From Opitutaceae bacterium BACL24 MAG-120322-bin51 (GTDB lineage Bacteria; Verrucomicrobiota; Verrucomicrobiia; Opitutales; Coraliomargaritaceae): 64,000 bases of DNA. A program made the translations under genes and the position numbers. The notes beneath the pieces were generated by a model. The model was given only the letters and a program-made list of their open reading frames with translations, was not told where the DNA came from and ran no database searches. The stretch is from NCBI GenBank assembly GCA_905182465.1, contig CAJJBI010000006.1, positions 271,523-335,522 on the forward strand. The letters run 5' to 3'. Positions 9,739 to 19,683 of the stretch are shown here, in pieces (the stretch's first letter is position 1; each line of letters starts with the position of its first letter).

Positions 9739-11028
9739 ATGAGCGATGCTTGGATTAGTTTTTTAATTTCATTTGCAGCGGTCGGGCTGATGCTTGTGTT
9801 GCATGCCTTTTTGGTCATGTGCGAGATCAGCCTCGTAAAGTTTCGTTATCGGAAACCTAGCGAGGAGCAAGTGGATGATTTGAAGCACCTACCAGGCGTC
9901 GCGCGATTAATTGATAATAGTGATCAGACGGGACGAGTTGTGCGCTTTAGTAAGACACTTTGCACGGTGGCGGTAGGGCTTCTGCTCATGCCACTGGTGA
10001 GTGATTTCTTTAGTCTTTTTAACCTAGAGACTGCGCCTGATAGGTGGATCGTAGTCCTCATGTCGTTTACCTTGGCGGTTTCCGTGCATTTTTTCTTTGC
10101 TGAAATTTTCCCGCGTGGCCTGGCAATGCGCGACCCGTCCAAGGCGATTCGCCGTTCTTATCGAGTTCTGCTGGCCTTTCAGTTTCTGACCTTCCCTATC
10201 ATGTTGTTTTTCCGCATGCTGAAGAAGTCGCTCTATCGCCGTATCGGTGTAGATGTTGATGATGAATTGAATCCCCTAGACGTGGATGTGCAAATACGCG
10301 CAATGGGTGAAGATAGTAGTCATCTTTCGGGTGCGATTCGGAAGATTGTGAACCGCACATTGCAGATGCAGGAGTTAGTAGTGCAGGATATTTTGCTGCC
10401 GCGTAGTCAGGTGGTCATTTGCGATCTAGAGCTAGATATTAAAGAGAATTTGGAAGCCATGAAGTCCGCTGGGCATACTCGCTATCCGCTCTGCCGAGGT
10501 GATCTCGATGAGTGCCTTGGTTTGATCCATATTAAGGATATTTTCCGTTGGCGTGAGCCAATGTCAGAAATTGATTTGATGAAACTTAAGCGTAATGTCG
10601 CGGTTTTTCCTCTAGATACTCCTTTAGAGGACGCTCTGGAGCGGATGTTGCGCGCGAAGTTTCATATGGCGCTCGCTGTGGATGAGTTTGGCGGCAACGT
10701 TGGTGTGATCACTTTGGAGAGTATACTTGAGGAGCTCGTGGGCGAAATTCAGGACGAATTCGACAGCGAAGAAGAGCAGATCGTGGTGCTTGGAGATGGA
10801 CGACGTTTTCGGATCTCAGGGCTAGCTCCCCTCCACGACATAGAGGAGGCGTTGGAGATCGAAATCGACAATGAAGAGGTCTCCACCTTTGGAGGTCTTA
10901 TCACGGGCGAACTCGGCCGTATCCCCGAGCCGGGAGAACGACTCAAGTGCTATGGTCTTAATATCACTGTAGACGATGTCGACGGGCGTCGTGTAATTGC
11001 CGCAACAGTTGAGTTAGCTCAATCCTAG
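9739..11028 (+). CDS. CNNM/CorC-type transporter-associated protein (DUF21-CBS-CorC_HlyC)
   Basis: Integral membrane protein with four visible parts. An N-terminal DUF21 region with about four hydrophobic helices (residues 1-160) is followed by a linker with MQELVVQDILLPRSQV, a CBS pair (about 210-330, including GLIHIKDIFRW and FGGNVGVITLESILEELVG), and a C-terminal transporter-associated domain (345-429). Relatives are implicated in magnesium or cobalt efflux and were once called haemolysins. The ATG lies two bases after the hisC stop. Nothing in the sequence shows the ion specificity. Confidence 0.88.
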   Translation: MSDAWISFLISFAAVGLMLVLHAFLVMCEISLVKFRYRKPSEEQVDDLKHLPGVARLIDNSDQTGRVVRFSKTLCTVAVGLLLMPLVSDFFSLFNLETAPDRWIVVLMSFTLAVSVHFFFAEIFPRGLAMRDPSKAIRRSYRVLLAFQFLTFPIMLFFRMLKKSLYRRIGVDVDDELNPLDVDVQIRAMGEDSSHLSGAIRKIVNRTLQMQELVVQDILLPRSQVVICDLELDIKENLEAMKSAGHTRYPLCRGDLDECLGLIHIKDIFRWREPMSEIDLMKLKRNVAVFPLDTPLEDALERMLRAKFHMALAVDEFGGNVGVITLESILEELVGEIQDEFDSEEEQIVVLGDGRRFRISGLAPLHDIEEALEIEIDNEEVSTFGGLITGELGRIPEPGERLKCYGLNITVDDVDGRRVIAATVELAQS

Positions 11029-11077
11029 TAAGCAGCGATCGGATTGCCTGGGCTCAGATCTGTAAGTCAGCAAGAGT

Positions 11078-12722
11078 CTACGAGTTTTCGCGAAGGATCG
11101 CGCTCAGTTGAAGTAACAGGCTCTGGCGACCTGAGGTGAAAATGAATCGATCACTACCCAGTTTAGTGTAGGCGTCTTTCAAGAGATCCATCTGAGGACG
11201 GCGCATTTGGAGTAGGCGCGTAGAGCAAACGATTTAGGTTTTCCGTATTACCGAGAGAGAGCTCTATGCGGATTAGTTCTGAGAGAACTTTTTGATTGGT
11301 TGGAGCTTTTTCGTAGGCGACCACCAGTATTTTACGCGCTTGCTGATAGCGATCAATTTTAGTGAATCGACGAGACACTGCCATGTAAGTCTGCGGTTGA
11401 TTGTTTTTTCCGTCGACAAAGTCTTGCAGGTAAATCTCGCCTAAGTCTGGACGATCCATGCCATAGGAAGCGACGGCGCGAAGACTGCTAAAGATCGCCC
11501 AACTTTGGGTCAGCCAGTCAGGACGTTCCTTAATGAGTTCTTCGGAGAAGTCGAGGGCACCTTGATAGTCTTTATCGACCAGATGGGCTTCGATTAGTAA
11601 GAGCGCAAAGGAGTTGATGCCGAAGTCGTTCTCAAGTGCTTCCTCGTAAGTGCGTCGAGCCAAGTCGATGTTACCAGTGTCCGCCGCGAAGTTGGCGAGG
11701 GCTTGGAGCGCTGGCTCATCATTACGAAATTGCTGGAGCATTCGCTGTGTTTCGCGTTGCTCGCGTTCAAAGTCCTCAGATTTGTTATAAATATAAAGCA
11801 GTTCGAGGCGCGGTGCTGAGCTGAGTGGGTCGCTCACGTTACGCAAAATCGCGTAGCGACGTGCTTCGTCGATTTCGCCGAGCTCTCGGTGATAGCGACT
11901 CAGTTGCATCAGTAAAGGTTCTGAATTTGGGAACTTTTGAATGGAATACTCCATCTTAGTCATTGCGGCGATCTTGCTGCCTCGATCCCAGCTGATTTGA
12001 GCTGAAAGGAGAACACCCTCAAGTGATTCTAGCAAATTATAGTCGGTGATATAGTCGTCCGCTAGATCGTAATTGCCGCGTAGGTAGTTGGCGTTGGCTG
12101 CGCCAAAAGCTAATGTACGGTTAATATCTGTCAATTCTGGCTCCTCGGGTAAATATTTATCCGCTAGATTTTGAATTGCCTCATCCATTTGGTAGCGGAG
12201 CAAAACGCGCAGAGATTGCTTGAGGTAATCAATGTCTTGTGCGCCCCCTAATTCCATGCCCTCGAGTAGCATATTTATAGCAATATCATGACGTTTAAGG
12301 GCGATCTCGTAAAATTCGGCCAGCACACGACGACCTTCTAAGTTTGCTGGCGATCGGGAGACGCCAAGACGCAAGAGTCGAAGGGCGTCTCTGTAGTTAC
12401 CTTCTTTTACTGCCGCTAGGCCGCGCTCAATGTGGTAGTTGCCCATTTCCACGCGGTGAGCTTCTAAACCAAATGGTAGCAAGGTCAGCATCTTAGCGTA
12501 GGAGACCTGATCGAATTCCTTATTGTATTTGAAGTGAAGATATAGAGCACCTGCCAGAGCAAACCATCCTGACACGGCCAGTAAGGTAAAGGTCCCGAGT
12601 AAGCGGCCCCATTGAACAGAAATTTCCATTCGTCCGTCGACGCCTTTACGCTGAACGACGAAGCCCAGCAGGATGCGCTTTTCGCGGGTCATTGGATTGC
12701 GGGTAATGGGTTGCTTTTTCAT
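11078..12722 (-). CDS. Membrane-anchored TPR protein of the exopolysaccharide locus (frameshift near its end)
   Basis: N-terminal single membrane helix (around residues 36-52, GTFTLLAVSGWFALAGALYL) followed by many tetratricopeptide-like helical repeats in the periplasm or cytoplasm (for example NYRDALRLLRLGVSRSPAN, SEPLLMQLSRYHRELGEID). The original frame stops at 11163. The sequence beyond continues in another frame as MDLLKDAYTKLGSDRF then SGRQSLLLQLSAILRENS to 11078, so a single-base shift near 11215 most likely hides the true C-terminus. It is divergent from the beta-barrel/export/kinase genes and probably acts as a scaffold in envelope polysaccharide production. No enzymatic motif is seen. 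Confidence 0.7.
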
Positions 12723-12902
12723 TCTTGGTTTCTTTATAATAGATATTATTTAGCGAAATTTTTACTTAAAATTTGCCTAACGCCAAGCCCAAATAAAGTA
12801 GACTTTCTTATTGCAGTTAGCGAGCAGTCTATGATTCTTAATAGGCTTATATCCTTATTCACATACATTTACTAATTTATTCCGTAAGCGCCATTTTGGT
12901 TT

Positions 12903-14189
12903 ATGAAAAACCCCCTTCTTCTTCTTCTACACTTCTTAGCTGCAAGTCTATTATTTTGGATTTGTTCCTCAAGCGTTGTAGCTGCTCCGCTTGTGTCGAT
13001 TGGTGACAATACAGACATCTTTTTCAACGGTTCGTCGAGCCTTCGCTGGTCTTCTAACCTTTTTCGGAACGAGAATAATGAAGAGTCAGATTCGTCATGG
13101 ATAGTCTCGCCTGGTTTTGAAATCAACGTAGGTCGTGGTATTTCAAATGCGGATCTCACTGTTGTTACTCGCTATGATGTTGTCAGCTACCAAGATAATG
13201 ATCATTTAGACACAGAACTTTTCCACATCGAGGCATTGGGCTCATACGAAACAAGTCGCCTCAACTTAAATGGTTCCGCCTCTTTCGATGAGATGAAGAT
13301 GAACGATGGCCAAAATAACGTTCAAAATGACCTAGTTGAGCTTAATACAATAGCTGGTGATTTAGGCGCAGAATATCGAGTTTCTCCAAAGTTCAGCTTT
13401 AGCGCAGGAGTTCGCTACAATGAGACAGAATATCAGACTTACAAAGATCGCTTAGCTGATCGTGAAACGACCAGTTTCCCGTTGAATGTTTATTATGAAC
13501 TGACTCCCAAGCTTGATTTGATTCTAGGCTACACCTACTCCACGACGGACATCGAAGGCACGTAGTAGCATCCTTCTGATTGTGGAGACTCTAGTCCCTG
13601 GCACTCTAATTCTGCAGATACTAAAGATCAATCTGGTTACGAGAAGGACAGCCATTTTTTCAATGTCGGCTTAAGGGGCAACATCCTCACTAAATTGACT
13701 GGTTATTTTAAGATTGGTTATCGCACGATCAGTAATGATGACTCGACGATCTCTACACTACTTTTACTGCAGATGCGCCTACGACCCCGCACCAGTTCCA
13801 CCGACCGTGATGATACAGGTATGCTTGGCCTTGATGCTAATCTAACCTGGATGGCCACTAGCAAGTTGTTGGTTCAACTTGCCCTCTCGCGCGACTTCGG
13901 TGCCGGCGGCGAAGGCGAATCTTCAGAAATTACTAGGGCAAATCTTGTTGGTAACTACTCGTTTAATACCCACTGGTCAGCCATGGCTAATCTAGGTTAC
14001 ACAGAAACTGATTACCCGGACGATGGGCGTGATGAAGAACAACTCACTGGTGGGCTTCGTTTTAACTATGTTTTAAACACGTATTGGCGCTTCAGCGCTG
14101 GTTACACCTATACCGACAATGATTCGAGTAGGGCCAGTAGTAGCTATGACAACAATAGTCTGGATTTGACCGCGATCCTCCGCTACTAA
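12903..14189 (+). pseudogene. Outer-membrane beta-barrel protein of an EPS locus, interrupted by tandem TAG codons
   Basis: Signal peptide (MKNPLLLLLHFLAAS, ending near VVAAP) followed by alternating beta-strand sequence typical of the putative beta-barrel porin (BBP2-like) proteins beside polysaccharide export genes (RLNLNGSASFDE, RYNETEYQTY, LGANLTW-like GLDANLTWMAT, AILRY as terminal strand). At 13563-13568 two consecutive TAG codons interrupt the frame. The same frame continues without shift through DCGDSSPWHSNSADT to the end at 14189. Thus it is either a real nonsense pair or an error. Residues around 13750-13800 also look off-frame locally (LLLLQMRLRPRT). It is followed after 64 bases by the exporter gene. 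Confidence 0.68.
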
Positions 14190-14253
14190 TATCCTGTAAC
14201 CTTTCCCATTATTACTGGTCAAAATGTCTCATGTTCGAGGCATTTTTTAATTT

Positions 14254-14910
14254 ATGAAGCAGTTTTCCTTATTAACCGCACTTTGTTTTTTCTTTTCGAC
14301 CGCACTTTTGCAGGCCCAAGAATCGGGTGGCGAGGGTGGGAGCGGCAGCGGCTCTTATAGTTCTGGCTCTTCTAGCGCTGGAGGAGGCGTAGGAATTGTT
14401 GTGGGTGAGAATTATATTCTAAAACCCTCAGATGTCATTTCGCTCGAGGTCTATCAAGAGGCCGATCTAAATAAGAGTGCCCGAATCCAAGGAGATGGAT
14501 CAGTTGCACTCGCACTCATAGGGAAGGTTAAAGTAGCTGGAATGACTGCAGGAGAAGCGCAGTCTTTGATTATAGACCTTTATAACCGTGATTATTTGGT
14601 CGATCCCCAAATTTCGCTCCTTGTCGTGGAGTTTTCTCCGAGGGTCATTCACATCCTAGGCTCGGTGAATAACCCTGGGGTCGTTCCTATTCCACCAGAC
14701 AGAGATTTAACCTTAACTGAAGCTATAGCGAGTGTCCGTGGCGTGAGTCGATTAGGAAATCCAAAATCAATTACTATTAAACGCGTCGAAGAGGACGGTC
14801 GAGCTCGTCAGATGGAAGTCAATTTTAGCCGGATTATCAAAGATCCCAACTCGAAAGATATTATACTTAAGGAAGGCGATACCATCTGGGTGCCTGAGCG
14901 TATTATTTAA
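14254..14910 (+). CDS. Wza-like polysaccharide export protein (poly_export/SLBB)
   Basis: Exported protein of 218 residues with an N-terminal signal peptide (ending near LLQAQE) and a short Ser/Gly-rich linker (GGEGGSGSGSYSSGSSS). A polysaccharide biosynthesis/export domain follows (residues 50-130: YILKPSDVISLEVYQEADL, RDYLVDPQISLLVVEFS), then an SLBB region (VIHILGSVNNPGVVPIP) and a C-terminal EGDTIWVPERII. It lacks the long C-terminal helix region of E. coli Wza, as is common for short homologues. No lipobox Cys is obvious. It precedes the BY-kinase by 13 bases and is likely in the same operon; together they form an outer-membrane/inner-membrane export and co-polymerase pair. Confidence 0.88.
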   Translation: MKQFSLLTALCFFFSTALLQAQESGGEGGSGSGSYSSGSSSAGGGVGIVVGENYILKPSDVISLEVYQEADLNKSARIQGDGSVALALIGKVKVAGMTAGEAQSLIIDLYNRDYLVDPQISLLVVEFSPRVIHILGSVNNPGVVPIPPDRDLTLTEAIASVRGVSRLGNPKSITIKRVEEDGRARQMEVNFSRIIKDPNSKDIILKEGDTIWVPERII

Positions 14911-14923
14911 CTCCTTTTAACAT

Positions 14924-17240
14924 ATGAAGAATGATTACGTAAGAGGTGCTCCTGATCCGAATTCAGGTGGCTATGGTGGTGGTTACGGCTATGGTGCGGT
15001 GGTTACGGCCATGGTGGCAGTAATTATGGCTACGGTGGCGGCTACGGCGGCGGCTACGGCGGCGGTCGGTGGCGGCGGGGCAGGTCCTCAGCGTTCTTTT
15101 AAGGATTACTTCTTAATGTTTCGTGAGCGTATCTGGTATTTGATCGTCGCATTTTTTATTATATTTTCTGGGTCTATTCTGTACACTTTCAATAAGACCA
15201 AAGTCTACACCGCGGCTTCTCAAGTGCAGCTCTTTCGTGATGATGCTTCTGCACTCGGTGCGTACGGACAAGGTGCTGAAATGGAGCTAAACCAGATTCT
15301 CGGTGCAGAAGATTTTAACACGCAGATTATTGTCTTTGAGAGCCTATCCATTATGCAGGGTGTGGAGCAACGCCTGCAGGACGAAATGCGTGAGCGCTTT
15401 ATGGCTCCCTACTTGGATACATTGAGCTTTAGTGGGCCACTGACCCCACTCGAGATTTTGGCTAAGAACCGGAGAGTAATTCCACGGCGTATGAGTCTCA
15501 TGATCAACCTCGCCTACTCTCATCCTGACCCCATTATAGCAGCCGAGGTGGCTAATCTTTTTGCGAAGGAGTTCATCGACTACAATTTAAAGCTGAACAT
15601 TGATGGCTCCATGAAAGCGGTTGAAGATCTGCGCATTCGGGCTGATCAGCAGAAAGATCGTGTTGAAGATCTTGAGCTAAAATTGGCGGAATATCGTGAG
15701 CAAAACAATGCGGTTTCACTCCAAAGTGATGAAAACATCGCAGGTGTCCAACTTGCGCACCTGAACGAGATAGAGCTCACCAATAAGAATACTTACGATC
15801 AATATCAAACTAGGTGGAATCAGGTTGAAACATATCGTTTAGAAGGGAGAGACCTTTGGGAGCTTCCATTTGTAGCCGAACAGCTACGAGTTTCTAGCTT
15901 ACTGCAGCAAATATCTGCCACGCGCATTAGTATTTCCTCTGGGAGTAAGCGCTATCGGGAAAAGCACCCTGTCATGATTCAGCTTTTACAGACCCTCCAA
16001 GAGGGTGAACTAGAGCTTGAGTTAGCAGTGCAGAACTCAGTTGATAAAATTTATGCTGGATATTCAGAATCTAAAAGTAACTTTGAAGTGGCTAGTTTGC
16101 GGCTAGCTGAGAAGGAGAGAGAGCTCATCGAATTGGGCAAAACTAAGATTGAATTTAATTCACTTCACCGAGATTTGGAAGTGCAACAAAGCTTTTTCCA
16201 AGCACTCAACTCGCGCATGACGACGGAAAAGGCGCAGGTAAACCTCAAGAACCCGAATGCACGTGTTGTGGACGAGGCCTTTCCGCCGCCCGAAGACCAG
16301 TCCTTCCTCGCCCAACATCGTTATGAATTTGGCCGCAGGCTTTTTTGGCGGCATCGCTGTCGGAGTGGGACTAATCTTCGCAGTCGCTTTTCTTGATGAC
16401 CGGGTAAAAAGCGCCTTTGATATTGAAGGCACGATCGGCTTACCGATGCTAGGAGTGATCCCGCGTATTAAGAGTCTAGATAGTAACACCAAGGCGCAGG
16501 CGGTCGCTTCTAATGTAGATCGCCATGTGACTGAAACTTTCCGTTCGATTCACTCGGCGCTCAAACTGAGCGATCAGAGTAAGAATGCCAAAATTATCCT
16601 GGCGACTAGCACGGTTCCCGGTGAGGGTAAGTCGTTTGTGAGCTCTAATCTTTCGCTCACCTTCGCAAATCACGGGGAGAAGACGCTGCTTCTCGATTGC
16701 GATTTACGCCTGCCTAATGTGGCGCGTTCCCTCCAGCTTGAAAATGACCTGGGTCTGCTTGATCATATTGAAAAGGGAATGAGTTTGGATGAAGTTATTA
16801 TTAAGGAAGTCTATCCTAATTTGGATGTCCTATCTACGGGGGGAAAGTCCAAGAATCCAACGCAAGTTCTGAACAGTGCCCAGTTCGAGGCAATGTTCGC
16901 TACCTTGCGCGATCGTTACGACCGCATTGTGGTCGATTCGCCACCTCTCGCAGCAGTTAGTGATGCTCTGAACTTACTCCCATTGGTAGACGGTATTTTA
17001 TATATCATCAAATTCAACACGGTCAAACGGAAGACTGCCGTCATAAATGTTCGCCGACTTTGGGAGTCCAATACCCCCGTGTATGGTGCGATTCTTAATA
17101 ACATAACCAGTGCGCTATCCAGTTACTATTATTCGAATTATTCGGATAAGGCCTACCAAGATTACTACATTGATCAAGAAGAGGAGCTCGAAGAGGAGTT
17201 GGTTGGTGACATCGAGACCGAGCTAGAAAGTAAATCGTAA
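14924..17240 (+). CDS. Wzz/BY-kinase (polysaccharide co-polymerase with tyrosine autokinase), frameshifted
   Basis: Inner-membrane protein with an N-terminal Gly/Tyr-rich segment, a first membrane helix (IWYLIVAFFIIFSGSILYTF), and a long periplasmic coiled-coil Wzz region (residues about 90-430, AVEDLRIRADQQKDRVEDLE). A second membrane helix (NLAAGFFGGIAVGVGLIFAV) precedes a cytoplasmic tyrosine-kinase domain. The kinase Walker A is TVPGEGKSFVSSNL, Walker A' is LLLDCDLRLPN and Walker B is IVVDSPP. A Tyr cluster (SSYYYSNYSDKAYQDYY) is at the C-terminus for autophosphorylation. The frame breaks near 16300, where two frames overlap (PPPED to SSPNIVMNL), consistent with a single-base error. A second, compensated shift lies in the Gly/Tyr tract. 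Confidence 0.87.
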
Positions 17241-17270
17241 TCAGATCTCGGATAGCAAATTTAAGATCAA

Positions 17271-17298
17271 TACCCCGAAGCAATTCGGGGTATTTTTA
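17271..17298 (+). terminator. Rho-independent terminator after the BY-kinase gene
   Basis: Perfect 9-base inverted repeat (taccccgaa / ttcggggta) with a 4-base loop, directly followed by a T-rich tail (tttttatc). It lies 31 bases after the kinase stop and should end the export operon transcript. Confidence 0.85.
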
Positions 17299-17462
17299 TC
17301 TTAGAAAGACTATCAGAATCCTGGTAACAGTAACTTAAATTGGCCGTTAGCTATTTTTGTGAAATTTCAAGCTCCACTAAGATTGCGGGAATCGGTCTAT
17401 CTATAGGTTTCATTCTGATTGTCTGACTCTTTCTTATGGTGTCCGACTACAAAAATTAAGTT

Positions 17463-18485
17463 TTATTTACCAATCACAATTAAGACTGTAATCGCTAGTA
17501 TGATTCGATACCATGCGAATAATGCGAGGCCGTGTCGACTGAGATAGCTGACCAACCACTTGACCGCGAGCGCCGCTGAGATAAACGCCACTAAGCAACC
17601 GACGATTACGGGCCCGAATTCGAGGGCACGAATCATCTGCGATCCGTCCGTCACCATTTTATATCCAGAGGCAGCACTTAGAGTGATTAATCCGAGTAAA
17701 AAACTGAATTCTGCTGCGTTCTTGGGCGATAGTCCTGCTAAGTAGCCACCCACAATCGTTGCCATTGAGCGACTTGTTCCTGGCCACATAGCCAAGCATT
17801 GAAAGAAGCCGATCATGACTGATTGGCGAATCGATAGGTCGTGTATCCCGGGGCCATCTTCTGGGTCGATGGCACCTTTTTGCCTACGTTTCCGCCACTT
17901 TTCTACGATCAGCATGACCACTGCGCCCACGATGAGCGCGCCGGCCACCGCTCTGATATTATTACCAAGTTTGGCTTCGATCCAATCGTCGAGCAGTAGG
18001 CCAACGATGGCTGCCGGTATAAAAGCACAGATTAGATTGATTGCCAGTTTGCGGCCTTGCGGGTTCTTGCCTACGCAACCGAGTAAAATCTGCAAGATTG
18101 TCTGCCAATAAAGCATGATTACTGCGGCGATGGCGCCTGCCTGAATTACAATGACATAGGCATAGGCCGCTTCGCCGACTGTGTAGGGACGGGGAGTTTC
18201 TAGATCCTCCTGTACCAGAATCCATTCTCCTTCTGCATCACGCACTGGTGTGTTTTCATCTAAGTTGAGGAAAGCGTTTGTTAATATGAGATGCCCCGTG
18301 GAGGATATGGGGAGGTATTCTGTGATTCCCTCAACTATTCCTAGGATGACGGCATGACCGTAACTCAAATTAGCTGTTTCGACCCCTTCATCTGTATGCT
18401 TGGGTTCAACTGGCATGTTGCCCGCCATTGATTGGCTTGAAATCAATGTGCTGCATAATGCGAGAAGGCAAAGTCGTGAGAGCAT
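17463..18485 (-). CDS. uppP: Undecaprenyl-diphosphate phosphatase
   Basis: Polytopic inner-membrane phosphatase that recycles the lipid carrier of peptidoglycan and surface polysaccharides. The two family signatures are visible: EGITEYLPISSTGHLI and the PGTSRSMATIVGGYLAGLS segment. At 340 residues it is longer than the usual 265-280 because of an N-terminal signal-peptide-like extension (residues 1-25) with a polar stretch, and an inserted loop (residues 75-105, DAEGEWILVQEDLETPRPY). Its place beside the exopolysaccharide export genes fits a carrier-recycling role. It is convergent with the kinase operon and separated from it by the terminator at 17271. Confidence 0.93.
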   Translation of the reverse strand: MLSRLCLLALCSTLISSQSMAGNMPVEPKHTDEGVETANLSYGHAVILGIVEGITEYLPISSTGHLILTNAFLNLDENTPVRDAEGEWILVQEDLETPRPYTVGEAAYAYVIVIQAGAIAAVIMLYWQTILQILLGCVGKNPQGRKLAINLICAFIPAAIVGLLLDDWIEAKLGNNIRAVAGALIVGAVVMLIVEKWRKRRQKGAIDPEDGPGIHDLSIRQSVMIGFFQCLAMWPGTSRSMATIVGGYLAGLSPKNAAEFSFLLGLITLSAASGYKMVTDGSQMIRALEFGPVIVGCLVAFISAALAVKWLVSYLSRHGLALFAWYRIILAITVLIVIGK

Positions 18486-18616
18486 TTATCACACGGTAGC
18501 TGAAGCCGGTTTTATGGAAAGCAAGAAAAAGTGTCGATTTCGCACATCATTGAAATTCGCGGGTATAGATTTTGCTTGTGCAGAATCTTTGAACGTCTTC
18601 CCTGTAAGCGACCCAG

Positions 18617-19675
18617 ATGCAAGAAATCGAACAGCTCACAAATACCCTCCTAGACAAAGAAGACCTCAACTCAGGGCAGGCAATTGTAGCCGCTTCTTTG
18701 ATCGCTTCCCCGCAGGTAGACTTAGCGGCGAAACAAGCATTTTTGATAGCGCTTTCTGATAAAGGCGAAACCGCTACCGAGGTGGCTTCCTTTGCTGCCG
18801 CCTTCCGTAAACTAGCACTAGACCCAGATGTTGAGGCATGGGCATCTCAAGCGATTGATGTTTGCGGAACAGGTGGGGATGGCTCGAGCACTTTTAACAT
18901 TTCGACAGCGGTTTCATTTATCGTTGCGGCTGCAGGTGTCCCTGTCTTCAAGCATGGCAACCGATCAATTACTTCAAAGTGTGGCAGTGCTGATCTGATT
19001 GAAGGGCTAGGTATTCGCCTCGATGCCCCGCATGAGGTTCTTCGTGAGTCGCTGAAAGAGTTGAATTTTTGTTTCTTTTTCGCACCTGCATTTCACCCAG
19101 CTTTTAAGGAAATTATGCCCGTACGTAAGGCACTGGCTGAGCAGAAGCGCCGTTCTATTTTTAATCTACTGGGGCCACTGATTAATCCTGGTCGTCCAGC
19201 TTATCAACTGATGGGTGTGTTTGCTCAAGCTTGGGTCGAACCAATTGCGGGCGCTCTCGATGAAATCGGACTGAAGGCAGGATTGGTGGCACACTGCACA
19301 CCTGCAGAGGGCTTGAACCTAGACGAGCTTAGCTGCGTGGGAAGGAATCATGTCGCTGGTTTCGGTTCTTTTCGCGGTCGCCTCGGCGATTTGAGAGTAG
19401 AGGAGGCAGGTTTAACGAGCTGTGGTCTGGATTCGCTAAGAGGCGGAGATGTCGACGACAATATTAGAATTTTAAACTTAATTTTCAATGGTCAACGCGA
19501 AGAAGTTCCGGAGGGCTTGATTAATAGCATACTGCTTAACGCGGGCGCTGCTTTTTGGATCGCTGGTCGCAGTGGCGATTTGAACTCAGGAGTCGAACTT
19601 GCCCGCAAACTTTTGGAGTCAGGCAGTGCAGGGCAGTGGCTGAAAAAAGCTCAGTCTTTTTATTCAGATAAATAA
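18617..19675 (+). CDS. trpD: Anthranilate phosphoribosyltransferase
   Basis: Second step of tryptophan synthesis: anthranilate plus PRPP to phosphoribosyl-anthranilate. The PRPP-binding glycine loop is DVCGTGGDGSSTFNIST; other landmarks are KHGNRSITSKCGSADLIEGLG and NLLGPLINPG. Length is 352 residues, normal. No other trp genes are in the window, so the gene is outside any trp operon. It is followed after eight bases by glmM, suggesting co-transcription. Confidence 0.93.
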   Translation: MQEIEQLTNTLLDKEDLNSGQAIVAASLIASPQVDLAAKQAFLIALSDKGETATEVASFAAAFRKLALDPDVEAWASQAIDVCGTGGDGSSTFNISTAVSFIVAAAGVPVFKHGNRSITSKCGSADLIEGLGIRLDAPHEVLRESLKELNFCFFFAPAFHPAFKEIMPVRKALAEQKRRSIFNLLGPLINPGRPAYQLMGVFAQAWVEPIAGALDEIGLKAGLVAHCTPAEGLNLDELSCVGRNHVAGFGSFRGRLGDLRVEEAGLTSCGLDSLRGGDVDDNIRILNLIFNGQREEVPEGLINSILLNAGAAFWIAGRSGDLNSGVELARKLLESGSAGQWLKKAQSFYSDK

Positions 19676-19683
19676 CATTATTT

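Noticed and set aside
13563..13568. Reassignment of TAG to an amino acid
   Set aside because: TAG is the natural terminal stop of many intact genes here (folB, guaA, BamA end), so a recoded TAG is not supported.
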